Below, one piece after another: positions 24,762-36,800 of a stretch of DNA of 64,000 nt. Positions within the stretch are counted from its first letter, which is position 1; the number at the start of each line of letters is the position of its first letter. Both the position numbers and the translations under genes were made by a program. The notes under the pieces are model-generated. The model saw only the letters and a program-made list of their open reading frames with translations, did not search any database and was not told the origin of the DNA. This stretch comes from Pieris napi (taxonomy: Eukaryota; Arthropoda; Insecta; Lepidoptera; Pieridae): the NCBI RefSeq assembly GCF_905475465.1, contig NC_062247.1, positions 11,222,001-11,286,000 of the forward strand, written 5' to 3'.

Positions 24762-24797
24762 TATTGAACTTGACTTGTAAAAGGTGTTAAAGCTAAT
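24743..24797 (+). repeat. Partial duplication of the last codons in the gene 2 3' UTR
   Basis: GGTGTTAAAGCT occurs twice: once coding GVKA before the stop, and again in the 3' UTR followed by AATTA, as at the gene 1 terminus. The segment between ends the gene as ...AE-stop rather than ...AN-stop. The same arrangement is at 42099-42153 in gene 3. Confidence 0.7.
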
Positions 24798-24833
24798 TAA
24801 AATAACTTTCCTAAGAGGAAGCTGACATGTATT

Positions 24834-24839
24834 TAATAA
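24834..24839 (+). terminator. Polyadenylation signal, serpin gene 2
   Basis: AATAAA in a block homologous to the gene 1 signal; the 3' UTR is ~30 nt longer because of a local duplication. Confidence 0.7.
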
Positions 24840-25869
24840 AGTGTTATTTGAAATTGTTGTTTTAAACAAGAAACGTGTATGATTCTCGTATGTCAAAAAC
24901 GTGTTTGATTTTGACGTAAAATGCGATTTCTTCGATACAAAGAGTCCTCTCGTAAGTGTGCTGCTATTGTGAGGATCTGTTTGCGCATTTTTAAGTTCTC
25001 ATGTCATTTTTACACGTGTATATCCTTTCTGTAACAAATCTTCATAGGTATCTGATTATCCTCCTTGAATGTATGATGTTTTATAGCAAAAATAAAATAA
25101 CACTCTGTGTTCCAATGTGGCACTCGGGGACTGCCGCGGTTATGCTATTGCATAGCATTTTTTATCAACTTATGCAGTTATAATTATTTATTTATGCAGT
25201 ATTTTTTTTTCTTTGATATTAATTCAAGTTTTTTCTTTGATATTATTTCAACCACCACTCTATCAGACTCAGACTAAAATGCCTGTATAGTCTGTCTCAC
25301 TCTAACGCGTACCGGGTGCACCGGCCGCACTCACGCTCACCTATATTACGTCATCGTGTGTAAGGTTTTTTTTCGTTACGGAATTTCTTGATTCGGTCGC
25401 CGCGCTCAAAGCCCGCGATAAAATCTATGCCATAGCTTAAAATTGCGCTTGCGAGGTTTAAACTTAACTTATATTATACTTGTATTACAAAAACTCTAAA
25501 TTATAATCAGGCCATCTCTCTTTATATAACTGTTATAGAACACCCAGCATTCATTGAATATTATTCGTGTATGGTTTAAATTAAGTATTAATATTCCTAA
25601 AGTCTAAAGTATCAGTGTTACAAGAATGTTTAAGTCTTCTTTTGCTTCCATTACTGGAGATGGGCGTCGGTTCCGTGAAGCGTGTTTTGTCCTATGCTAG
25701 ATGCAGCAACTCTTTCGCAGTTGCAATACCCGTCCACTCCCAAAAAACCATGAGTTTTTCCTCCTACCAACACGCCGTTGATCCTGGATTTTACCCATTA
25801 TAATTAATTGAAGAAGGTGGTAGCGGTCATGACGCAACACAAAACATGTTCCAACTTAATTAAGAAGTT

Positions 25870-26010
25870 TCTCGTTAGAGACCTTCTGGACCCAGCCTGT
25901 ACAAAGCATGGTACTACAACACCGCATCTCAAATGATTCCATGCGCCGGCAGGTATCTTCTTTTATTCTCCAAGCTTCACAGCCGTACAGAACAATAATT
26001 GGTCATAAGT
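25870..26010 (-). pseudogene. RTE-like LINE C-terminal scrap, spacer 2
   Basis: Minus strand reads PIIVLYGCEAWRIKEDT then RMESFEMRCC, matching the post-RT region of RTE-like LINEs. Copy near 43225-43350. Confidence 0.5.
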
Positions 26011-27961
26011 CTAGAGTTAGTTAAATTATGCTAACACCTTTTTTCAGGTGATATAACTCATTTGTTACCATTACATAGACATACATATATATAATTTAAA
26101 GAAGATTCATAGAGAAGTAAGGAAGGGGATGACAGGTCTGGGCGTTACTGCATACGATTTTTTGCGTTTTCTGAGAAGATTTACTATGGTAATATATATA
26201 TTTTTTTTACCATAGGAAAGTAGAGATTTCAACGAACTGAAAGCACACCAACTTTTTGAAAAAAGCTGAAATTTTGACGTCAGGATTTTCGATTGAAAAT
26301 TAGGGTGTTTTTTCGATATTAATTCAAAATAAGGTGAACAAATAAATATTTTTAATCAAATAAATTACAGCGTATTTGGGACATAGAAAGGTAAGTTTTC
26401 ACCAAATTTCGTAAAAAAAAAATATTTTTGTAAAAGATAAAAATTAAAAACCAAAAACTTGGTTTTTTGAATTTTTCACATAAATTTTGAGGTTATGTGA
26501 AAAATGTGTGAATACGTAAAAGTGTAAAAGTTTTAGATCTTTTTATTACCTCCAACTTTGCCATTTAACTTTCTTCGATAGGACTTGTAGTTTTGCCGGA
26601 TATCGAGATAAACCGTTTTTTACCCTTAAAACTCCCCCTTTGCCCCCGTTGCCTTACACTTACTTACCTATTAGATTGACAAATGATCATTGAACAGATA
26701 CAAAAATCTGAGGCCCAGTCACTGGTTCATTTTTTTTAATTAGATTTTTGGGGAGCTTCGAAATATAAGCATATGGGTGCATACAGGTGTTTTTGGAATC
26801 AGTTAAAAATGATGTATCCTGTAGGTAATACAATGTAAAGTTATAAGTGTAGTTCCTAGAAGCAATAGTCTATCTTTAGAAAACAATGTTATAGCTTGTT
26901 TCTGGAATCGAACTGCTACGCCAACTTTTTAATAAAACCAACAGTAAAACTATTTTAAACGTCTTTATAGGTACATAGTTAAAAAAACTTGTTGCCAACT
27001 TGTCTAGGCTACATGTCAGACTTAACGATTTCCTAATTATAATAACATCTTCAAGCTTAAAGTCTCCTCGGAGTTTTATTTTTATTAAGCCTTTATTGCT
27101 GACACCGAGTATAATACATATAAACACTCGTTTAAGTTACATAACCTAACTTAATAGCTGATGTATTCAGCGTGTCCTGTGACACATACACCTCTTCCAG
27201 CTGCTTCCATTATTTTCTAATGTTAGCTCTTTTTTTTAGGTTGTGCCTCTTATTCTCTTTATGTCGCCTGCCTATCTCTTTCTCTGTCTCCCTCTTTTCC
27301 TTTTTCTATCTAGTGGTTGCTATTCTGTAGTAATTTTTGTCCATTTCAACCTACTATCTCTCGTCATATACTTAGAAGATGTTAGAAGGTTGGGGAAAAA
27401 GGGTGAAAAAGTTCGACCGATAGTAATATAATTCAATTTTAGGTTTCAAATTAAAAATACAAAAAAACAAACATAACCTTCAAAATACTTCCTATTACTT
27501 AAAACAAAACTACCCAATCGAAGTCTTAATTAAGCGTTAAGATCTACAAGTCCAACTACAGAAAGAATAAGAGGCAGGAAACACCGCCCTTTATAAAATA
27601 TGATAAAATTATTATACTGAGCAACAAAAAACCCCCAGAGAAACACTCAAGCAACAGAAACCTATCTGAGTCCCCGGAAACGCTCCACTCTGACAACCAA
27701 ATTGTTCAACAGACTAGTAAACAACTACCTAAGAAAAACAAAGGGGACATGAAGAACTATCTTATACTATTATACGAAAGCCTAAACTAATTCTTTCCCA
27801 GACAGAATCGACTCAACTCCAACCGAAGACACCGGATCACAACACAGCATAGCAATCTAAATCAGACCCTCTTCCAACTCCTAACCTCCCAGTAAGGCCG
27901 GTCACGGCGGGAGAGTTCGACCAAAACCCCCCCAAGAACAACTATCCAAACGAAAAATACT

Positions 27962-28048
27962 ATCTACATTTGCACCCTCAACGTAAGATCATTATCTTCT
28001 GATCAAAAATATATTGAGCTTAAATCCGCACTAGATGATATTGTTGGC
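27962..28048 (+). pseudogene. RTE-like endonuclease N-terminus scrap, spacer 2
   Basis: ICTLNVRSLSSDQKYIELKS resembles the start of the endonuclease domain of RTE-like LINEs; then a stop. Copy at ~46968-47055, frameshifted by one base. Confidence 0.45.
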
Positions 28049-28094
28049 TAGACAGAGCTAACAACAGAGAAGGATGGAATTCCTTCCTTCCGGA

Positions 28095-28375
28095 TTACCG
28101 AATGAGGTAATAATTTTAAATTATAAAAAAAATATTATTACTATTATATTATTATCTCTCGTCATGTGTCCGGTCCCGCGCCTTTTCAATTGCCTTATTT
28201 TCATTATAATGTCCTCTACTTTGGTCATAATCTTATCTGTTCTACTCTTTTGCGATGTCTCAGTGTTACACTCACCATGCTTCTTTCCATTCTCTTTGGT
28301 ATTCTCAACTTTAAAATATGTTTCTGAGATAATTCCCAAGTCTGACAGCCGTCTGTGACACATGGTAAGATACAT
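28095..28375 (-). pseudogene. RTE-like LINE C-terminal fragment, spacer 2
   Basis: Minus strand contains KSRTDKIMTKVEDIIMKIRQ LKRRGTGHM, the R..T...D...KI..LK...GH pattern at the end of RTE-like ORF2. Copy at 47089-47369. It lies head-on to the endonuclease scrap just upstream, so the two may be parts of one inverted insertion. Confidence 0.5.
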
Positions 28376-28822
28376 TGAATATCTTTGTGTTAGCTGCCAT
28401 TAGGACCTTTACCTTGAAGTTATCACCTGCCAAATTTATCAAAAAAAGCTATATTTAAGTAGCTAAGAACATAACAATTCTATATTACATATCATATTCC
28501 TTTTACATTCATTTTATAACCATTACTCACGGTAATTATAAAGTATTATAAATTCTGTCAGTGAGAAGTCAGCCTGTATGTTTCTATGTATAAAATAATG
28601 CAGCTGATACTTCTCAACACATTCTTTAATCAATGGTTACTTAAGATGCTTAGAATAGGTTTCATGACATCATCACAGTGGTTATATATCTAAAGCCGTT
28701 GACTTTCGTTCAATATTAAATTACAATAAGATTATTTCGACTTCGACTGACAGTTTTGCAAGGTCCTCTTCCTGATTTACCCTTAACCATCTTTACAACT
28801 ACCCTGTCCGATAAGTCATATA

Positions 28823-28871
28823 TGAGTCACAGGAACGTTTTGGGATAAGTTCATGAGTCACAGATGACTCA
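28823..28871. promoter_or_regulatory. Cluster of three AP-1-type sites, spacer 2
   Basis: TGAGTCA at 28823-28829 and 28854-28860, and its reverse complement TGACTCA at 28865-28871. Same triple at 47830-47878. About 2 kb upstream of the serpin starts; role unproven. Confidence 0.3.
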
Positions 28872-29112
28872 TTTCTCCATACAGATTAAGGCACATCTTT
28901 GTTATGAACCTGGATGTATGGCATTAAACCTAAAGTTTTCAATTAAAAAAAAAACAAATAATCCTAATAAGAACATGCAATAAATAAAACTCAAGTAAGT
29001 ACTAAAAGCAATGTTTTATTCAAATAAAAGTTTTATAAAATAAACTGTGTAATGTAACATATTCCCACTAATCGATACTTAGAATATTTATACATAAGAA
29101 AAAATAACAAAA

Positions 29113-29262
29113 TCAAGCATGTTTCTCATTATAGCATTCTGAGCACAAAGATTTTTTACACTTTTCACTCAGTGTGTACTTGCTTCGCTTGACGAGTAAC
29201 TAATCTCTCATTTTTCAATTTTACATAACACCCATTGCAACATTGAAAATATTTCGAGGGAA
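29113..29262 (-). pseudogene. piggyBac-like transposase C-terminal remnant, spacer 2
   Basis: On the minus strand, with one frame change, CCNGCYVKLKN and later KCKKSLCSECYNEKH-stop resemble the cysteine-rich tail of piggyBac transposases. Copy in spacer 3 near 48120-48270. Confidence 0.45.
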
Positions 29263-29323
29263 TTCTTGCAGAGAATGTCCTGAATTGCTTGAAGAAGCAA
29301 TTGAAGTTCCTGAGCTTGTGCGC

Positions 29324-29407
29324 TCAATCATAGCTTTGTTGCTCAGTTAGCCCGCAACGAAAGTCATAATAAATCATTGACCGAAAATGTTCTCGAGTTG
29401 GGTTCAT
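29324..29407 (-). pseudogene. mariner transposase N-terminal remnant, spacer 2
   Basis: Starts at ATG with TREHFRSMIYYDFRCGLTEQ, the first helix-turn-helix of mariner transposases, and stops after 27 codons. Copy at 48330-48413. The rest of the gene is missing. Confidence 0.65.
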
Positions 29408-29820
29408 TTTCACGTGTAACAAGAGTTTTAGATTTGCCGCCACACTTTACAAAATCAAATGACAAATTAATGCAATATAGGTTAGGTTACCAAAGAGTTC
29501 TAAAATTGAAATTCAAAAAAGTTTTCATTAGCAATGATTCCAACTGGCCAGTTCTAAGCATTTTCAGTGTTACCCACGTACTAAAGATATAGCCAAAGAT
29601 GGAATACATGGAAATTACAAGGTTGAACTTCGCAACCTTGAAATCGTGTGGAGTAAAATCTTAATATTAAAATCAGGTTCGCTGTTACAGAGTACTTATT
29701 ATGTTGCTGCTATCAGAGATTCACGCCTATTATTTGCATTATACCCAATTATACCGGTCAAACAATAAGCATGAAATTTTTGTTATTTTATGCTATATAA
29801 AAATATAGATATAGATAAAA

Positions 29821-29857
29821 AAATAATAGAACTTGGTCTCACCAAGTTCTATTATTT
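29821..29857. repeat. Perfect hairpin in spacer 2
   Basis: 16-bp arms AAATAATAGAACTTGG / CCAAGTTCTATTATTT with a 5-nt loop; one mismatch in the copy at ~48827-48863 and decayed at ~12115 in spacer 1. Confidence 0.75.
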
Positions 29858-29954
29858 TTTTTTAAATTTATGAATTCTAAAAATATTCTTCAGCACCAAA
29901 ATATGAAGATTCAATTCTATTGTACATGTTAAACACAATTATCATTTTTGATGA

Positions 29955-30700
29955 ACATGGTCCATTTTCACCTCGAGACGGCAAAGCCAAGATACTTCCC
30001 TCGTCTGTTGAACATTTGCACTATCCAGGCTATTGTTTTGAGCATAACTCGATTCCCTTCTGTCTCTTTCGCCTGCTGAAGTCGTTATACTGGGTGATTT
30101 CAATGCCTCTTCATTCTGAGTGGTTGAATTCTCGTACGACCGACTATTCGGTAAGAGGCTTCCATAATTTCGCCTACGCGAATACCAGACCGAGCTGACC
30201 ATCAGCCTTCGCTATTAGATCTTATGCTGACTTCTCATCCAGGCTTCTATGAGATTACTGTGGATGCCCCACTGGGGTCCTCCGACCACTGCTTGGTGTC
30301 TACCGTTATGGCAATTAGACTTAGAACACGCCCGCAGTTTTCGGAATGCCGTCGTGTCTGCCATTACAAATCGGTCAATTGGGATGACATGCGTCATTTC
30401 TTTGCAGCATACCCACGGTCACAAGTCTGTTTCAAGGGTGATCCTGACGCCAGCGCTGAGTCTGTCGCGGATGTGGTGCTACAAGCAATGGAACTCTATA
30501 TCCCATACTCTGTGGTTCCCATTCGTGGTAAATCTCGGCCATGGTTCGGTAATTCTTGCAAAGAGGCTTCCCGTCTTAAGCAAGAGCTCTATAAAAACTG
30601 GGCTCACACAGTGGCTATAAAGGATCTGTCTATAAAAATAAATTTAACGCGGCTACCATTGCCGTGACTGCACGCGCGCAGCTCGCAAACTGCTCGCGAG
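29955..30700 (+). pseudogene. LINE endonuclease fragment upstream of serpin gene 3
   Basis: Same fragment, but the segment encoding CGYGGLYRSQSD is deleted: sequence jumps from GAGCATAACT to CGATTCCCTTCTGTCTC. GSSDHCLV and RGKSRPWFG remain. Confidence 0.8.
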
Positions 30701-30765
30701 CTGCACATTCGCGGCATAATCGCCAGTTGTGGACGCACCCTATGAATTACTATCACGCATTGAGA

Positions 30766-30775
30766 TATATTTAAA
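30766..30775 (+). promoter_or_regulatory. TATA box, serpin gene 3
   Basis: TATATTTAAA 73 bp before the ATG, in a block nearly identical to the gene 2 promoter. Confidence 0.55.
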
Positions 30776-30838
30776 GAGAGTAAACCTTTGTAAAACAGGT
30801 TAGAGTGTAGCCGGCAAGAGGACGGGTCGACTGGCATT

Positions 30839-33800
30839 ATGAAGCTCGCTTTATTTTATTGTAAGTTATTTTTTCTATTTAAAAAACATTTATTTAGTAT
30901 TTTTGGTTAAATTAACACCGAATAGTTTTAAGTTTATTTCTATTTGTATTGAAATAAAACCTCTTTCTCGGCGTTGAAAAAAAAAATTACGCGTCACAGT
31001 TTTCCGTTACGCGTTATCTTTTTCGTGTCCCTACCATGGTTGATTCGAAGAGATTCAAAGCCATATATAATAACGATAACAATGATACTAATAATTATAT
31101 TACAAATAATGAAATTCTGTAATAATCTTATTAGTAATAAGATAAAATGAAATAATTTTATTATTTGTATTCATGTCTATGATAATAAAGCCTTTTGTTA
31201 AACTTTATCTAATTTAACATTATTTAACCAATTTCTGTAAAGTTCCATATAGTAGATCATTTTTCGAAAAATAAGGTGATAAAGAAGTTTCACTTCTTAC
31301 GTGTGTACACTAGTACACGCACACATTTTTGTTTTAGATAAAGTTTCTTTAATTTGATTAGATTTGTTTATGCACTTCTTGCACTTTATCCACTATATTT
31401 CTTTTTTTATAGTTTTTTTTTATATTTCTTACACTTGAAGGAAGTAGGTAGGTTTCCCAAACTCCGAATATCAGTTATATGAGTCCCGGAAGCACAATGT
31501 CAAGTGTTATATTATGTTCAATACCCTGAATTAATAGCCATTGAGGCGACAATTATAAAACCTTTTTTTTAAACCGGGTTTTTTTAAAAAAAAATTAACT
31601 CTTTAGTTCGTTAGGAAGTACTGTAGTTTAGTCCTTAAGGCCCCAACGTTAGACCCCATAGTGTTTTTTGATGTTTTCTGTACTTCTAGTTTATTTATAA
31701 TATATTAAGCAATAATAATAAAAACAAAAAAAAAATCTGTTACAATATTTTAACTAAACCATAATAATGCTTCAAATGTACGTCTAATTAACGCTCCTCT
31801 AACATAGCTTTTAACTTTAATTTACCAGTTGACCTGTGTTATCCAAAATTGAAATGAACTAAATATTGAGTGTTAAAATTCGCTAATATTATTCAGTGTT
31901 TTCTGTGGCCGCCGTCACGATCGCCGTGGATTTGCCGACAGACCTGAAAAGCGGTAATGATGCGTTTACATCGAGAATGTTTTATGTGAGTATTTTATAT
32001 ATCTATATAACCTATTACAAAAAGAAATTATGTATTTTCATAATAATTCATTTATTTATTAAAGTACGCCATATCAACAGTATATACAGTTCAACCTCGA
32101 TATAACAAATCGGAGAGGAACAAGAAAATATTCGTAATATCAAGTAATTCGTTGAACTTAGGTTTGTTATGTATATACATGTATTGTGTTACAAGAAAAT
32201 GAAGGAAATGTGTTTAAATGTAAATGTGAATTAAAATTAGTAGGCTATTACTATAATCATTCCGTTAAGTGGAATGAATATACTTAAAAACTACTGAACT
32301 TTGAGAAAATATTATAAAAAATAAATGTCTAGTGAATTATAAAATTCTACTTGTAAATTAGCATACATTTTCCAGTCAAATCACCTAATGAGTAAAATGC
32401 ATAACTCAGATAACAGTTATGGGTTTTGAAATTTCTACGTCTGTGTAATTGATAATTATGCTTTTCTACTATAATATCTTGAATTCAATATTTATATAAA
32501 GCTATTAATAGTTCGATCCTGGCTCATCGGGGTGCTTTAAATAATAGAGGATTTTTTCACTTTATATCAACTACTCGTGACAACAATAGATTATAAGCGA
32601 AATAATGAATTGTAATTGCTATGTAATGAATGAATGCAATGTAACAGTCGAAGAGAGTGCCTACGTCTGTCTATACTCTCGGGGCGTAACTCCGACGATT
32701 TAGAAACTCGCCATGCTTATAAAGCTAAGCTAAGAAAGCCTGAGTGAGCAAAATGTACAGCCTTGGCTCGTACAATAGGTCATCTTTTACTCTAAATGAT
32801 TCTTATAAAAGAGAATATAAGCAAAATGTCGAAATAATTATTAGCATTGACAATAATATTACAACAACATATTATATACCACCACACACAGCTTTTTGTT
32901 AAAAAAAATTGGGAGAAGTTGTTGTAAACAGTTAAAAAAAATCAAAATTGTAATTTAAAATAAAAAAAAAAATGATTGAAGTTATACTTCATTAGGCGCG
33001 TTATGAAAAATTTATGAGAGTGAAATTTTACGATGCGCGCGCACCGTGACATAAAATTAACAGAATGAAGTTGCCCACGGAAGATGCTACGGCATTGGAC
33101 ATAATTTTGACATTACTTAATTGTATTTAATTATTTGCATACAATCAAAAACTATTTTTATTAATGCCAAAGAAGTATAAAAAAGGTGCGCGTACACAAG
33201 TACATGCACCCTTTTTATAATTTGTTATGGACACCCTGACACGGTTATTTTTTACTTAATGGCGCATCCACACATGCCCACATGCATGCATGGGTTGCTC
33301 GATAGACGAGAAATATGGCACAGAGCGCCCCACGCTTATAATACCAGTATTTTTTGTTCATTACCATTTTCAGCCTAAATTAGGAATTATTTTTTACTTT
33401 TTAGTTTGATGTGCTTTAAAAGCGTGTGTTCTAGTTTTTTTAAACTATTATTTATTTATTTCAAAAATTGACCGAGATGTCCATGATTTGATTTACAGCG
33501 AAACAATTAGTATTACGTGTAGCAAGGCATTAAAAGCTTGTTATGAATTATATGATAATGGAAAGGCGTAGACCGCAGACGTACCGCAAAAAGAAGACAT
33601 GTCGTGCAATCTTAAAATTTAATTATATGTAGTAGTCAACTAGTGCATAGGCGTATATAGAGGGAGTTATGTGTTCCCCTAAGATTTTACCTGTCTATTC
33701 TAGACTAGACACAAAAGAAAAATAATACAGACAATAATATCCCCTTTGAAAATAACAGGCTCAACCGAGCTCGTCTTTCAGTGTTTATAGTTCATAATTG

Positions 33801-36800
33801 AAGTAATAATACAAATCGAATATAAATATTTTAATGTAGCCTTGTTTTTATTAAAAATTTTTATTAAAAATAAATATTGTCTGTTGTTTATATTTAAAGC
33901 TAGACAGCCAAACCAGCTGCCCACTGCAGTATTTCCAAACCAATTCGACTTAGGGTCCTTCAAGAAAAGAGCGTATCAATTTTTGAAAGGCCGGTAACGC
34001 ACTTGCTTCTGTAAAAGTGAGTGTCCTTGGGCGGCGGCATCACTCAACATCAGGTGGGCTTCCTGCCCGTTTGCCTACTATTAAAAAAAAAACTTCTTGA
34101 ACGACTGACCATAACTATAAGCACTCGAAGCGTCGAGAAATGTAAATAATGAAATAACGATTGCTTTGCAGTTTATTAAAATACTAAATACGTTCTTTAT
34201 AGGAAATAGTGAAGTATAATCCACAACAGAGTGTAGTGCTGTCAGGATACTCTGTACTGACCCCATTGGCCCAGCTCGCCTTGGCCTCTGAGGGTGAATC
34301 GCACCACCAACTTTTGAAGGCCATTGGCATGCCCAACGATAATGCGGTAAGTGAAGGCTATTCGAGGGATTCAAGTTTGTTTTAATTATATTTTGGAACG
34401 AAGTTCCTTATCGCGCGTTGTGAAAGGGGGCTAGACGGAAAAAATTCTTACGAAAAGTTGTCACGACACTTTTTTGCTATTTGCTATTGTAATACACCGG
34501 TTCTCGTCCGATCGCCGAAGTTAAGCAACATCGGGCGAGGTCAGTACTTGGATGGGTGACCGCCTGAGAACACCTCGTGATGTTGGCTTTTTTTTGTAGG
34601 GATAAGAAATGAAAATTATTTTTGGAATCACTTAACTAAATTAGTCTTGTTGGAACGAAGTTATCGAGCGTTGTGAAAGGGGGCTAGACGGAATAAATTA
34701 AGACCAAAAGTTGTAACGACACTTTTTGCTATAGTTGTTATATTTTACATTTTCGATTTAGCTATTGCCAACGTCCATACTACGTTGAATACACCGGTTC
34801 TCGTCCGATCACCGAAGTTAAGCAACGTCGGGCGAGGTCAGTACTTGGATGGGTGACCGCCTGGGAACACCTCGTGATGTTGGCTTTTTTTTTTCGTCGT
34901 AAGATTGGTGTCGAGAAAATCTATCATACTGTTATGATACCAATTATCAAATAAATTAATTGAAAGGAATTTCGTTCCATCCGGGTGTCCCTTAACACCT
35001 CTAAAGTTTTTATTTTTTTATTTATATAAGTTAAATATGTTATATTGAGTTCACTTTTAAAGTATAAACGTGAAGTAAATCACATATATACTGCATTTTC
35101 TACAGTATAAGTAACAATCAATTCTAAAATATATGACTAAGTGAACATAAATTTTATTAAAAAAAAAATACACTTCTATTTTTAGTTATTACTAGTATTT
35201 TTTTATTTAAAATACTCAATCTCTTAACAATGCTGATATTATACTAAAGTTAGTTAATGACCTTTCATTTTAAAGCTATTAATTTTATTGTAAGACAAAT
35301 TCAATGCAGCTGTACTTACAGCCATTAGTCGTGAATCATTAGAGTCATTTAACTTTTAAATTTTAAAATAAAAAATTTAGGTCCAGAGAGATCTGGAACC
35401 CAAAAAGATATTTCACGGCCTATGCCTCCTTATATCATTAACTAAACAAGCATAGCAAATGTACCGAAGTTCACAACATCAAAAGGTATAATATTTCTAT
35501 TTACACGGTAGAACTCAGAAGGTTGAAGTGAATGGTAAGAGGTCATTAGGGTCGGCAGTAGATGTGGGAGTACCACAGGGCTCAATTCTTGGCCCTTTCC
35601 TCTTTCTTGTTTATATAAATGATGTAACTTTTATGGTAGAGAAAAAACATTGGATAGTTTTGTTTGCTGATGTTATGTCCTTGATTTTGAAAATCAAACT
35701 ATTTTTAGAAATTTTGACGATGTGAACAATGCTCTATCTTCGATTGTCCATTGGTTTAGTATAACCTTCTTCTTAATGCAAGACAAAATGCATTAAATTT
35801 TCTGTAAAAAATGCAAGGGTGATGGATACTAGACCAATTATAAACGATGAGGAATTGAATCTGGATGATACAACTGTATTTCTTGGAATCACCATGGATT
35901 CAAAACTTCAGTGGTCCCCACATATTAACGGATTGGCGAAGAGACTTAGTTCTGCAGCCTACGCGGTCGCGGTCGATGTCGATACAGCTACTTGTTTATT
36001 TTAGTTACTTTCATAGCTTAATTACTTATGGCTTATTATTATGGGGTCATGCTGCTGATGTCGAAACTATTTTCACACTGCCAAAGAGGGCTATTCGTGC
36101 AATATATAATTTAAAATGTAGGGAATCTCTTAGAGATAAATTCAAGGAAATTAATATACTTACCTTTCCCTAGCAATATATTTATGAAAATATTATGTAT
36201 GTATACAAAAATAGTGATAAGTTTACTAGAATAGAACATACGCACAATGTTAATACTCGGAACAAACGCAGGCTGCAATTTCCCCGTACTAGAATATCTA
36301 AAGTTAGTAATTATTTTTTGGGAAAAGGGATAGTCTTCTTTAATAAAATCCCAGAGGCTATTTTATCTCTGGCTTTTAATAAATTTAAGAAATGTATTAA
36401 AGAAAAGCTGTGTAAAAAGGCTTACTATAAAGTTAACGATTATCTAGTTGATAAAAGGGCCTGGGACTAGTGCTAGACAGGCTACTTCTAATTAATTTGC
36501 GATATTTGTTTTAAAATAAGTGTTGTTTGATGATTTGCTATTTTTAAAGAGTACCGAGAGTTTTTTCGCCGGCTTTTTCTCTCGGCCTACACCCTCTGTT
36601 TTCTTTGCCGATGAGTAGGGATGCCTACAAATTGAAATTTAATGACGTGGAATAAGTGTTACATGTATCATATGTTCCATAATAAACATATTTTATTTTA
36701 TTTTTATTTTTATTTAATGCATCTTTCATCTCAAGAGTTAACGTTTTTTTATAAATTTTTCAGATAATAGCTGCGTTTTCAGAGGCCAAAAGAAACTTAA

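Larger units (their letters stand above)
11960..29655 (+). repeat. Tandem duplication unit holding serpin gene 2
   Basis: Homology among the three units begins at ATCAGGTTCGCTGTTACAGA (11969, 29674, 48679). The unit carries LINE endonuclease fragment, promoter, gene 2 and spacer 2. Spacer 1 upstream of 11960 is unrelated to spacers 2 and 3. Confidence 0.75.
24840..29655. other. Spacer 2
   Basis: 4.8 kb without a host gene. Left part 24890-25030 is a dispersed-repeat copy; 25250-25450 a GC-richer, MITE-like block; then RTE, mariner and piggyBac scraps. Short open frames here are not supported as genes. Confidence 0.5.
34394..34979 (+). mobile_element. Element with inverted GGAACGAARTTCC ends enclosing two 5S units
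   Basis: The left end reads TGGAACGAAGTTCCTT and the right end AAGGAATTTCGTTCCA, its near-perfect reverse complement. Between them are a leader plus truncated 5S, then a second leader plus intact 5S. Gene 4 lacks the whole block at the matching place in intron 3. Whether this is a DNA transposon that captured 5S genes or a 5S spacer repeat with palindromic ends is open; target duplication is not clear. Confidence 0.45.

Noticed and set aside
28074..28358. Plus-strand 94-codon hydrophobic frame, also at 47068
   Set aside because: It is antisense to an RTE-like LINE fragment on the minus strand.
24762..30838. Alternative exon 9 copies in the spacer
   Set aside because: I looked for an acceptor followed by an RPF.F.IR...FNG-like segment and found none by reading; a profile search could still find a diverged one.
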